Shown one piece after another: positions 45,467 through 54,058 of a stretch of 64,000 bases of DNA. The first letter of the stretch is position 1. Every line of letters begins with the position of its first letter. This stretch comes from Methylohalomonas sp034521715 (GTDB lineage: Bacteria > Pseudomonadota > Gammaproteobacteria > Methylohalomonadales > Methylohalomonadaceae): positions 300,505 to 364,504 of the forward strand of contig JAXHLY010000001.1 in the NCBI GenBank assembly GCA_034521715.1, written 5' to 3'. The translations under genes and the position numbers were made by a program. The notes beneath the pieces are model-generated. The model was not told the origin of the DNA. It searched no databases and worked only from the letters and a program-made list of their open reading frames with translations.

Positions 45467-46229
45467 ATGGCTGTTAACGAGCTCAAGGAGCTGTTTGCTC
45501 ACCGGCATTTCTCCTGTTCCCGATGCAAACAGTCCGGCCACTGCCTTGTTGCCAGCCTGTCCCCGCCCGCGATCTCGAAACTCTCTGACGGCATCGGCCT
45601 GAGCCAGACCCTGCGCCGGGGAAATCATTTATATCATGCAGGAGATGACCTCAAGTCCATATATATCATCCAGTCGGGCATCATCAAAACCTATTCCTCC
45701 GATAATACCGGCAGCGAGACTGTACTGAGTGTTTACCTGCCTACTGAAGTGATGGGTTTCGAGGCCGTGGAAACCAGCACACATCCGCATTCCGCTGTAG
45801 CCATCGAGACAAGCAGTTATTGCATGATCTCCTATGACAGGCTTCTCAAGGCCTGCAGGGAGGATCGTGATTTTCAGCGTGATGTATGGCGCTTGTGTAG
45901 CCAGGAAATAAGGATACGAGGAGCATCTGCTGCTGTTACTGGCACACAAGAGCTCGAAGGAAAAAGCGGCCCTCAGCATCATTGATCTGGCGGCCCGCTT
46001 CCAGCGGATAGGATACAGCGCCCACGAGTTTCGCCTGCCTTTTACGCGCAGCGAATTCGGCAGCTATTTAGGCATAACCCTGGAAACGGCAAGCCGTATA
46101 TTACAGAAACTGCAATCCGAGGGGTTTATCCAGATTAAGAGACATAATATTCGCATAATAGATTATCAGGCGCTCGCCGAGGCCGCCGGTATTGAAAGCT
46201 GCGGCTTGCTCGAGGCCGCCGCAAACTGA
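45467..46229 (+). pseudogene. fnr: FNR/ANR-type oxygen-sensing regulator, one frameshift
   Basis: The ATG at 45467 follows GGAGAGAG. The N-terminus has CSRCKQSGHC, the CxxCx5C pattern of FNR, and a fourth Cys in SSYCMISYDRLL matches Cys122 of E. coli FNR. All four [4Fe-4S] ligands are therefore present. The frame breaks near 45916. The continuation EEHLLLLLAHKSSKEKAALS to the stop at 46229 holds the helix-turn-helix with SYLGITLETASRILQKLQ. The E..SR recognition residues (ETASR) are those that read TTGAT-N4-ATCAA. Restored length is about 254 residues. A matching box lies upstream of the oxidase genes at 17113. Confidence 0.85.
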
Positions 46230-46275
46230 TCTCCGAAAAAGGTGACAGGGGCTTCGGTCGAGAATGAGAGGGGGA

Positions 46276-46294
46276 TTTTTCAGGGTTTCCTTAG
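46276..46294. repeat. Scrap of the MITE-like repeat
   Basis: TTTTTCAGGGTTTCCTTAG matches the right end of the element at 37732-37869 (AATCAGGGTTTCCCTAAG). It lies 20 bases left of the first tRNA-like fragment. Confidence 0.5.
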
Positions 46295-46313
46295 GGAATG
46301 GTCGATAAAAAAC

Positions 46314-46358
46314 TGGTGGCTATGGGTGGCCATGAGCCACCGACCTCGGCATTATGAG
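46314..46358 (-). repeat. Degenerate tRNA-Met 3' fragment, left boundary of islet
   Basis: On the minus strand this 45-base stretch carries the 3' half of a tRNA: part of the anticodon loop (CTCATAA), the variable loop, the T-arm and the acceptor end with CCA. It matches the copy at 49201 in the same orientation, except for changes in the T-loop (GGCCATGAGCC versus GGGCTCGAACC). No 5' half is present, so it is not a functional tRNA. Confidence 0.65.
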
Positions 46359-46389
46359 GAAGGCCCAGAAAAATCAATAAATCAAAATC

Positions 46390-46404
46390 AAACAGTCACT
46401 TACG
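46390..46404 (+). repeat. 15-base direct repeat flanking the MltR-like gene (left)
   Basis: AAACAGTCACTTACG is repeated exactly at 47409-47423, and similarity continues loosely after it (CTATTAT versus CTATAAT). The two copies bracket the gene at 46609-47356. Confidence 0.5.
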
Positions 46405-46608
46405 GCGCTTGCCTATTATCAATACCGTAGTTCACTGGTATTTCAATATTTGTTCACAGAAGCCACACCTTGTCCTAGTCTTTTATTTTAAAGTCGTGAA
46501 ATGTCTATAACTAGGCTACATCAAGACTCTAGAATTAATAAACTGATTCGCTTTGGCAGTTCGTGCACTACGTGTATGACCTACATAATAGCGTAGGAGT
46601 TTAACCTC

Positions 46609-47356
46609 ATGACAGAACAATGGGATGATGATATCGCGGCACTGGATTTAACAGATATAGAGAAAAATGGCCTGCAGATGTTTAGAAATTATTCAGGGGC
46701 TTTCGATAAACATCAGCAGAAGCTATTGGTAGTAGAGCTTAATAGGACCAAGTGGGATATTTCGCCATTATCCGAAGTAATCACATTGCTAGTGAATGAA
46801 GAACCTAGAACACTACCTATTATTTCCTGTGCATTCGCCGATGACCAATTAAAGGCAATGTACCAACGTGAAATATCCGAAGGGGTTCCAGGTGGCCACT
46901 CATTCATTGTTTAGTGGATTCGGCTCACTATCTAGTTTGTCTCAAAGAATTCAGGTTGCATATGCATTCGGTTGGTTAAGTCAAGATATACTTATGGAAT
47001 TAAACCAAATAAGAAATATTAGAAATGATATTGCTCATAAATGGGATATTACATACCTAAAGCAAAATCTCGATCTACTTATCCGGGATAAGCAATATCC
47101 TATAGAGAAGGATCTTGCTGATGGATATAACTTACCTGCTGATCTTGATGAGCAGCTTTCATATATGGAGAAATTTAGAACAAGGTTAATCTGGATTATT
47201 GGGAGAGTATTCTACGAATCAGCTTGCTGGGTACCAGTTTTAAAGCATAGGTTAGCACCTGCCGAGGTTTTATATGGAGACACGCCACCAGAGCTACTCA
47301 GACAAGTAGCACGAATATGTGTGCAATCTACACGCAAAGTAATTGAGTCAAAATAA
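46609..47356 (+). pseudogene. MltR-like domain protein, frameshifted
   Basis: The first frame (46609 to about 46895) starts MTEQWDDDIAALDLTDIEKN. The second, from about 46880 to 47356, reads LFSGFGSLSSLSQRIQVAYA, FGWLSQDILMELNQIRNIRN and DIAHKWD. The pairing of a LFGxxGxLSxxxxRIxxAYxxG segment with IRxIRNxxAH is typical of the MltR family (mannitol operon repressor fold). One indel near 46890-46900 joins them into about 248 residues. The role of non-mannitol MltR proteins is unknown. The gene is AT-rich, unlike the core genes, and lies in the islet between 15-base direct repeats. Confidence 0.6.
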
Positions 47357-47408
47357 TATCTGGCACAGGGATAATGATTCAGACCTAGTAAAGTTGATAA
47401 ATTAGAAT

Positions 47409-47423
47409 AAACAGTCACTTACG
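47409..47423 (+). repeat. 15-base direct repeat flanking the MltR-like gene (right)
   Basis: Exact copy of AAACAGTCACTTACG from 46390-46404, about 50 bases after the gene stop. Confidence 0.5.
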
Positions 47424-47527
47424 ATATTTGTCTATAATTGTTCTCTTAGTTTAATATCACCTTTCTGGTTGCTACGCTTAACTATGAATGCCATAGATCA
47501 TTCATGCGCTACCAGGGGGCTTTAATA

Positions 47528-47635
47528 ATGCAGATTGACTGGACTACGATTGAAAAAGGTGACAGATTTATTTTCTATATGGATAAAGTCATTACGCGCC
47601 ATGTGACATATTTGAGAAGCCTAATTATTGCATAA
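47528..47635 (+). CDS. Possible 35-residue peptide
   Basis: A short frame, MQIDWTTIEKGDRFIFYMDK and a further 15 residues, starts 5 bases after GGGGGCTTT. Its position between two islet genes and the nearby ribosome site favour it, but it is small and could be the head of a broken longer gene. No family recognised. Confidence 0.25.
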   Translation: MQIDWTTIEKGDRFIFYMDKVITRHVTYLRSLIIA

Positions 47636-47698
47636 GCGACATGATTACTTTACATGGGTTAAACAGACTATATAAACCTGGCATCTTATGCAGGTTTA

Positions 47699-48173
47699 GT
47701 GTCGTATCTTGTTGGTCTAATTGCTTTATTAAGCATTGTATACACGACAACTACGCCTGCATTTAGCGTGGATGGGTTCAGTACTGGCATGTCGCATGAT
47801 GCTGCAATAAATCATGCGAAGAAACTTAATCTTAATATACAATCCAAGGCACAGAATTCGGGCTCATTTATGGCAACAGACCAAAATCGCTTGTATAACT
47901 TTAGTTTCTACGATGACGAATTAAGTTATGCTACAAAAAGACTTAGAATCTTCATTTGAAACATATATTGAAGTCATAAGCAAACTGATGGAACTTTATG
48001 GTAGCCCAGATAATATTGTTCCTAGCTTGCCCAATCCTCTGAGCAATATTCGTGAGCATAGCCTAAGGCTGATTTGGTTAAACCAAGGCGAGAGAATTGA
48101 GGCGGACCACAATTCTTTTCCTAGCAACACACAGACATCTATTACATTTGAAAGCCAGAACAAATGTTTTTGA
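47699..48173 (+). pseudogene. Small secreted protein, frameshifted
   Basis: The first frame opens with a signal peptide (YLVGLIALLSIVYTTTTPAF) and GFSTGMSHDAAINHAKKLNL, then breaks near 47935. The second frame continues SSFETYIEVISKLMELYGSP and IREHSLRLIWLNQGERIEAD to 48173. Together they give about 157 residues. The pattern of a secreted protein with a GMSxxEA-like segment is common in small periplasmic proteins of unknown function. The start codon is a GTG or the like at 47699. Confidence 0.45.
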
Positions 48174-48309
48174 GTATGGCATCATTCTGGCCCAGCTATT
48201 CTAAGAAATGGGCTATAAGCTTCCTATGGGCTAGCTCACCATGTATGTGCTTAAGTCTACGTCTATAATGTTTAGCAATGGCATTATATTGCGAAAGTTG
48301 AATTAAATT

Positions 48310-48606
48310 ATGCAATATTGGCATACAATATTTATTGTTCCGATAGTGTTTGCACTTATTAATTTGATTCACCGGAACTTTTTTCGCCGTGTTATTTCTT
48401 GGCATGATAAATATATACAAGGCTTGTCTGAAAATGCTACGGATAATGAAAAACAATTATCGGAGAAAGCAGCAAATTGGATTACTAGTAACTTAACAGA
48501 AATTAAAAGGCGTATTAACAGGGCTGGTGTTCATATACCAGTCAAAAGCTATATGGAGCCTGCAGGATATGGATACTTGGGCAAGCAGAGCAGTGGATGT
48601 TATTGA
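48310..48606 (+). CDS. Hypothetical single-pass membrane protein, 98 residues
   Basis: MQYWHTIFIVPIVFALINLI is a membrane helix followed by a basic edge (HRNFFRRV) and a soluble helical tail rich in Asn, Lys and Glu. No family recognised. It is AT-rich like its neighbours and lies on the plus strand of the islet, with a 136-base gap before it that shows no gene. Confidence 0.4.
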   Translation: MQYWHTIFIVPIVFALINLIHRNFFRRVISWHDKYIQGLSENATDNEKQLSEKAANWITSNLTEIKRRINRAGVHIPVKSYMEPAGYGYLGKQSSGCY

Positions 48607-48683
48607 TATAATATCTTATACAGGAATGCAGACATATTGAGTCTAGCGCGACTGGTAAAGTCTAAAATATGTTAGGTATTGTT

Positions 48684-49098
48684 ATGTGCAGAATAAAATT
48701 AGTTTTAATACTGAGCCTGACCCCATTTTGTGTCCAGGGGGAATACTTTGAATCTTGGCAAGACTCAGATGGTGTTACTCATTATTCGAACATTCCTAGG
48801 AAATGTATAACAGACAAGGGTACGGTTAAACTAGGCTGTAATACGGAGACGAGTTCCGAGTCTACAAAAGTCGCTGATAACCCCATTAATGATATTTCAC
48901 GGTTATCTGACAATGAACGAAATTCTGTATTGTCTCGGATTGTTAGATTTGCTGGACATGAATGCCGTGTTGCTACTAGAAATTTCTATCAAGGCAAAGA
49001 TCAGGATAAATGCGGTTTACTGGAATGTGGCTTGTGCGAATGGTGCCGAGTATAGTGTGCAGATTGCCGATGATGCTGGAGGATCAACGAGGTGCTGA
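48684..49098 (+). pseudogene. DUF4124-like secreted protein, frameshifted
   Basis: From the Met at 48684 a signal peptide (CRIKLVLILSLTPFCVQG) leads into YFESWQDSDGVTHYSNIPRK, the aromatic-rich N-terminal pattern of DUF4124 proteins. Past the frame break near 49010 the other frame reads AVYWNVACANGAEYSVQIAD and ends GGSTRC at 49098. The WNVxCANG...SxxxQI tail is seen in small proteobacterial secreted proteins. A single extra T in AAATGCGG explains the break. An upstream in-frame ATG at 48669 is also possible. Confidence 0.5.
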
Positions 49099-49200
49099 TG
49101 ACTTGCTCAATGCTAAAAGCGTTGGGTATCGAGTGTTTCGAAAAGTTTGATTAACAAAAAAACCGGAGTCAGAGTAAGGTTTTGAACGGTAGAATAAATC

Positions 49201-49250
49201 TGGTGGCTATGGGTGGGCTCGAACCACCGACCTCGGCATTATGAGTGCCG
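49201..49250 (-). repeat. tRNA-Met(CAT) 3' fragment, right boundary of islet
   Basis: Read on the minus strand it forms an anticodon arm CGGCA-CTCATAA-TGCCG with anticodon CAT, a variable loop AGGTC, a T-arm GGTGG-TTCGAGC-CCACC and an acceptor strand ending CCA. The D-arm and 5' acceptor strand are missing: the sequence beyond 49250 (AAGCCACAGG) does not pair. It is therefore a 3' fragment, the kind left by elements that integrate into tRNA genes. Confidence 0.7.
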
Positions 49251-49261
49251 AAGCCACAGGA

Positions 49262-49290
49262 ATAAAAAAACCGGGGCAGTGCCCCGGTCT
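49262..49290 (-). terminator. Strong terminator after the beta-propeller gene
   Basis: ACCGGGGC-ACT-GCCCCGGT (8-base GC-rich stem, 3-base loop) followed by TTTTTT on the minus strand, 27 bases after the stop at 49317. The plus strand has CTTTTG after the stem, so weak two-way action is possible. Confidence 0.85.
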
Positions 49291-49316
49291 TTTGTTTGAT
49301 GGTATTGCAGGCAAAT

Positions 49317-51266
49317 TTACTGTATCGGCACAAAGTGCAGCTCGCCCGCCTTCATGTCCGGCACCAGCAGGTGCCGCCCGTCCGCCGCCAGCGCGATATC
49401 GGCCGCGGCCTTATAGTGGTCACCGATTAAATGCGGCGTGGCCTTCGGTTCCGCCAGCTGCCAGACCTTTCCGTTTTTCCAGTCGCTGACGAACAACGTG
49501 CCGGCACCGTTGCGGACCAGGCCGTCGGCACCGCCGAGGCCGTCATTCAGTAACGTCAGCTTGCCGCTGTTGATATCGAGCCGGAAAAGTCTGCCACTGC
49601 CGAAATCGGCGACCAGCATGTAACCGACACCGTCCATGAGCAGGCCGTTCGGCCGCAGCAGACCGTCATCGCGCCGGTTGCCAATCACCTCGCTGACTTC
49701 GCCTTCCTGCGTGACCCGGTAGATGCCGCTGTTGTCACCGTCATCATTGCCGCTGTCGGAAACATAGATGTTGCCCTTGCCGTCTATCTCGATGTCGTTG
49801 AGGAACTGTGGCGTACCCGGGAAATCCTCGGGCATGGCAAACACCATTACATCACCGTTCATATCGATCCTGAGGACACGGTCGTTATCGGCCACATAAA
49901 GGGCGTTATTCCACAGATCGATTCCCTTTGGATCGTCAAGAAAATCGGCCAGTATTGCCTGGCTGCCGTCGGGATTGATCACGCTGATCCTGCCGTCGCC
50001 GTCCTTGCCGAATTCACCGATCTCGGACACGAACACACGACCGTCGGGATGGGCCACGGCGGACTCCGGCATCTGCAGTCCCGTTATCCTGGTGAGATCG
50101 CCGGTCTTCTGCGGGGCCTGCGGTTTCTTCTGCGCAGCGGCATCAGCCGCGTAACTGACACGGTAAATCACGCCGTTATAGTCATCGGAGATCAGGATCG
50201 AACCATCGGGCAATTGCAGTATGTCGGTCGGGCGTCCCCAGGCCTCGCCGTCCTGCAGCCAGCCGTCGATGAACACTTCCTTTCCGGTTGCCCTGTTGTC
50301 CTTGAATGGAATGCGCATGACGCGGTAACCAACCGGCGAGCTGCGGTTCCAGGAACCATGCTGGGCAACCAGTGCATCACCCCGGTATTCAGACGGAAAC
50401 ATGTTGCCGGTATAGAACTTCATGCCCAGCGCTGCGACGTGTGCCTGGAATTCGACGACCGGGAACGTCACTTCCTGCGGCGGTTCCCTGTCCTTCCAGT
50501 CCTCGTGGCGATCATGGCCGCCGGCGTAATAGGGGTAACCGAAGTGCATGTCTTTTTCAGGTGCGTGATTGAATTCGCCCGGTGGCGTGTCGTCACCCAT
50601 CATGTCGGTATTGTTGTCGGTGAAATACAGCTCGCCTGTTTCCGGATGGAAATCGAGGCCGACCGAGTTGCGTATGCCATGGGCGAAGATCTCGGCATCG
50701 CTGCCGTCGGGATTCATGCGGATGATGGTCGCCTCGGTATCGTTGACCTCGCAGATATTGCAGGGCGCACCGACGGTGATATAAAGCTTGTTATCCGGGC
50801 TGAAGCCGATATAGCGCCAGCCGTGATGCGCCTTGTCCGGCAGCCTGTCGTAGATGACCTCGCGCATCTCGGCGAACGGCAGGTTGAGATCGAATCCGGG
50901 CGCCGGGTAACGGGCGATGCGATGCTGCTCGGCGACGTACAGGTTGCCCTGGTACATGGCGACACCATTGCCGACCTTCAGATCATCGAGAATCGTCACG
51001 ACCTGCTCGGCGCGGCGGTCCTTGTCCTTGTCGACCACGGCGTAGACCTTCTCGCCGCGCGTGCCGACGAAGACGGTACCGGTGGACTGCCCCAGTGTCA
51101 TCGAACGGGCACCCTCCACCTCGGCGTAGATATCGATCTCGAAACCCGGCGGCAGGTTGAGCTTGTCCAGGTTCTTGCGAACATTGTCCGCATCGGCCAG
51201 CGCGGGACCTGACATCAGGCCCACTAACATGCCGATGGTTGGAATGAATGCATGGCTTGTTTTCAT
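49317..51266 (-). CDS. Double beta-propeller protein: sorbosone-dehydrogenase-like plus NHL/SMP-30-like
   Basis: With the ATG at 51266, behind GGAGTTACCC, the protein has 649 residues and a signal peptide (about 1-26, ending GPALA). The N-terminal propeller (about 35-375) has YIGFSPDNKLYITVGAPCNI and GLDFHPETGELYFTDNN, like PQQ-dependent sorbosone/glucose dehydrogenases. The C-terminal propeller (about 400-649) has repeated NHL/SMP-30 strands (GIDLWNNALYVADNDRVLR, LNDIEIDGKGNIYVSDSGND). It is periplasmic; substrate and PQQ use are unproven. It is the last gene of the minus-strand redox group. Confidence 0.8.
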   Translation of the reverse strand: MKTSHAFIPTIGMLVGLMSGPALADADNVRKNLDKLNLPPGFEIDIYAEVEGARSMTLGQSTGTVFVGTRGEKVYAVVDKDKDRRAEQVVTILDDLKVGNGVAMYQGNLYVAEQHRIARYPAPGFDLNLPFAEMREVIYDRLPDKAHHGWRYIGFSPDNKLYITVGAPCNICEVNDTEATIIRMNPDGSDAEIFAHGIRNSVGLDFHPETGELYFTDNNTDMMGDDTPPGEFNHAPEKDMHFGYPYYAGGHDRHEDWKDREPPQEVTFPVVEFQAHVAALGMKFYTGNMFPSEYRGDALVAQHGSWNRSSPVGYRVMRIPFKDNRATGKEVFIDGWLQDGEAWGRPTDILQLPDGSILISDDYNGVIYRVSYAADAAAQKKPQAPQKTGDLTRITGLQMPESAVAHPDGRVFVSEIGEFGKDGDGRISVINPDGSQAILADFLDDPKGIDLWNNALYVADNDRVLRIDMNGDVMVFAMPEDFPGTPQFLNDIEIDGKGNIYVSDSGNDDGDNSGIYRVTQEGEVSEVIGNRRDDGLLRPNGLLMDGVGYMLVADFGSGRLFRLDINSGKLTLLNDGLGGADGLVRNGAGTLFVSDWKNGKVWQLAEPKATPHLIGDHYKAAADIALAADGRHLLVPDMKAGELHFVPIQ

Positions 51267-51322
51267 GGGTAACTCCGTGATTACTGAATGAATGACTGAA
51301 TGTTCGACATAAGCGGATTGTG

Positions 51323-52315
51323 TCATGCGACCTCTACGATAATTTTGCCGAACTGCTGATTGGATTCCATGTAACGGTGTGCCTCGCCGATCTCGTCGAG
51401 CGTAAAGGTCCTGTCGATGACCGGCTTGAAGTCGCCGGCGGCAAGGCCCTTGTTGACGAATTCGACGCACCGGGCGAGCTGGCCCGGGTTGGTAATGAAT
51501 TCGAATAATGTATACCCGCGGATGGTCAGGCCCTTGCCCAGGACCGGGAACAGCGGGAACGGCGTCGCTTCGCTGCTCAGCGCGCCGTACTGGAAAATAA
51601 TACCGTGTTGGGCGGCGGCTTCCGCAAGCGTTGCCAGGGCCGGTCCGCCTACCGGATCGAAAATGATGCGTGCGCCTGCATTATCCGTGATCGCCATGAC
51701 TTCCTTCACGATGTCCTGCTGCACACTGACGATCACGTGCGCGGCACCGGCCTCTTTCAGCGCCTCGGCCTTGGAAGCGCTGCGGGTGATCGCAACGGGT
51801 ATCGCGCCGACACTGTTGGCCATCTGGATCGCGGTCAGGCCGACACTGCTCGAAGCCGCCGTGATCAGTACTGTGTCGCCATAGGTCATGCCGGCGATAT
51901 CGAACAGTGCACCCCATGCTGTCGGGTATGACATCCACACGGCTGCCGCGGTTTTGGCATCTATGTTTTCCGGGCGCTTGACAAGGGAATGTACCGGCAC
52001 CAGTGCCTTTTCGGCATACACGCCGTAGTCGTTCATGGAAAAGGCCGGGATCACGCACACGGGCTCGTTGACTTCAAAACCGCTGACGCCCGGGCCCAGC
52101 GCCTCGACAACGGCCGCTGCCTCGTAACCGATCGGCGCCGGGAAGCGCGGCTCTTCCAGGTACTGGCCGCTGCGAAACATCACCTCGGCCCGGTTCAGGC
52201 CGATCGCCTCGATGCGCACCCGCACCTCGTTGGGGCCGGGTTCACCAACCTCAACGTCTTCGATCTTCAGGACTTCGGGTCCGCCGGTTTCATGAAAACG
52301 TACTGCCTTGCTCAT
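51323..52315 (-). CDS. Zinc-independent quinone oxidoreductase (MDR family)
   Basis: A 330-residue medium-chain dehydrogenase/reductase. The GroES-like N-terminus is VRFHETGGPEVLKIEDV, and the Rossmann part has VLITAASSSVGLTAIQMANS (about 149-168) and FDPVGGPALATLA. Zinc ligands are lacking, as in NADPH:quinone reductases. It reduces quinones or reactive enones with NADPH. Its start is about 142 bases downstream of the DJ-1 gene on the same strand. A short repeat, CGTCATTCCGGCCTTGAGCC, lies in the gap near 52373. Confidence 0.88.
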   Translation of the reverse strand: MSKAVRFHETGGPEVLKIEDVEVGEPGPNEVRVRIEAIGLNRAEVMFRSGQYLEEPRFPAPIGYEAAAVVEALGPGVSGFEVNEPVCVIPAFSMNDYGVYAEKALVPVHSLVKRPENIDAKTAAAVWMSYPTAWGALFDIAGMTYGDTVLITAASSSVGLTAIQMANSVGAIPVAITRSASKAEALKEAGAAHVIVSVQQDIVKEVMAITDNAGARIIFDPVGGPALATLAEAAAQHGIIFQYGALSSEATPFPLFPVLGKGLTIRGYTLFEFITNPGQLARCVEFVNKGLAAGDFKPVIDRTFTLDEIGEAHRYMESNQQFGKIIVEVA

Positions 52316-52457
52316 GTGTTGCTCCCGTTAAAATTCTTGTGTGACTTCGCCGATGGCGAATATCCGCATCTCGTCATTCCGGCCTTGAGCCGGAATCCAG
52401 TAGACGATTAATCATATTGGTAAGGATTCGTTCCACGAATCCGATCAAGTGCGCGTC

Positions 52458-53134
52458 TCAACGATTCAACTGCTGCAGCATGGCCTTCGCCGCGGCCTCG
52501 GACGATGCCGGGTTCTGGCCGGTAATGAGCGGCCATCGGTCACCACATACGACGCCCAGTCCTCACCCCTGGAATAGCGGCCGCCCAGTTCCTTCAATGT
52601 ATCTTCAACCAGGAACGGCACGGCGCCGGTCAGGCCGACGGCCTCTTCCTCGGAATTGGAAAAACCGGTGACCTCTTTATTCTTGACCAGCGGAGCGCCG
52701 TTGATGGTGGTCTGTCTGAATACCGCCGGGGCGTGACAGACTGCTGCAACCGGCTTGCCGGCTGCATAGATCGCTTCAATGAGACCGATGGAATACTGGT
52801 TATTGGCGAGATCCCACAATGGCCCGTGGCCGCCGGGATAGAATACGCCATCGTAATCATCGGCAATCACTTCCCTGAGGCTTCTGGTGTTGGCCAGTTC
52901 GCTGCGCGCGCCGGCATCCTGTTTAAAGCGTATGGTTGCGTCAGTCTGATAATCCGGCGCGTCGCTTTTCGGGTCCAGCGGCGGCTGGCCGCCTTTGGGC
53001 GATGCCAGTGTGACCTCGGCGCCGGCATCCCTGAAGACGTAATAGGGCGCGGCAAATTCCTCCAGCCAGAAGCCGGTCTTGTGACCGGTGTCGCCCAGTT
53101 CGTCGTGTGATGTCAATACCATGAGTATTTTCAT
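52458..53134 (-). pseudogene. DJ-1/PfpI family protein (glyoxalase III or deglycase type), one frameshift
   Basis: The frame from 53134 starts MKILMVLTSHDELGDTGHKT and holds the nucleophile elbow AAVCHAPAVF (Cys133, His134) and the conserved WLEEFAAPY Glu. Near 52535 one base is lost or gained. The other frame completes the tail as LITGQNPASSEAAAKAMLQQ and stops at 52458. Restored length is about 225 residues, typical of the Hsp31-like/YhbO-like branch that detoxifies methylglyoxal or acts as a chaperone. It follows the SDR gene on the minus strand. Confidence 0.82.
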
Positions 53135-53306
53135 AACGATCTCACTTCCCTTGCTGCGGGGCTGTTTTTGTAACTGCCATTCCGGAAGGTGCAGCGGTTA
53201 TCCGGAGAAGTGGTACATACTTGTATCGCTTCTCCCGCGTTCGCGGAAAAGACACTGAGTAACATTCGCGTATATTCGCGTTCATTCGCGGACTGACACG
53301 AACCAA

Positions 53307-54058
53307 CTATCGCTCCTGCTTTGTCGGCCGCACGACGATTTCATTGACGTCGACATCCTCGGGCTGTTCGATGGCATAGACGATCGACTCGGCAATGGCA
53401 TCGGCGCTGATGGCAATGTCGTACAGTTCCTGCATGTTCTTCGAGACATTGCTGTCGGTAATATGCTGCGGCAATTCGGTCGCCGTCAGGCCGGGCGAAA
53501 TAATGGTCGAGCGGATCTCGCCGCGCGATTCCTGGCGCAGGCCCTCGGAGATGGCGCGCACCGCGAACTTGGTGGCGCTGTAGACTGAGAAACTCGGCAG
53601 CACCCGGTGGCCGGCGACCGAGGCGACATTAATAATGTGTCCGCTGTGCTGTTCGCGCATGTGCGGCAGCGCCGCGGCGATGCCGTAAAGCACGCCCTTG
53701 ATGTTGACATCGATCATCTGGTCCCACTCATCCACCTTGCGTTCATCCAGATAGGACAGCGGCATCAGCCCGGCGTTGTTGATCAGTACGTCGATGCGGC
53801 CGTATTTCCTGACTGCCCGCATTCGATGAGCGCATTGACCTGGTCGCGCTGACTGACATCGGTGACCTCGTAGGCCGCCGCGGCGTCCTTGTGCTCGCTT
53901 TTCCAGCGCAATCACGCAGTTCGCGCAGGCGCGACTTGCGCCGGGCGCCGATCATCAGCTGGGCGCCCTCGCGGGCCAGGCGCCGCGCGGTGGCCTCGCC
54001 GATGCCGCTGCTGGCGCCGGTGATGACGACCACCTTGTGTTTGATCGACTGCTGTCAT
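53307..54058 (-). pseudogene. Short-chain dehydrogenase/reductase, multiple frameshifts
   Basis: Three frames follow one another. VVVITGASSGIGEATARRLA (NAD(P) site TGxxxGIG) comes from about 54035 to 53895. AAAAYEVTDVSQRDQVNALI covers about 53870-53825, and the rest from RIDVLINNAGLMPLSYLDER to the stop at 53307 includes the catalytic block SVYSATKFAV (Ser, Tyr, Lys). At least three one-base changes are needed to join them. The restored protein has about 245 residues. The start codon, probably the ATG at 54058, overlaps the stop of the Old Yellow Enzyme gene. Confidence 0.75.

Noticed and set aside
46314..49250. Integron gene-cassette array
   Set aside because: Genes are AT-rich and co-oriented, but I find no attC-type GTTRRRY...RYYYAAC pairs and no integrase.
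49201..49250. Functional tRNA-Met gene
   Set aside because: Only the anticodon arm, T-arm and 3' acceptor strand are present; the D-arm and 5' strand are missing.
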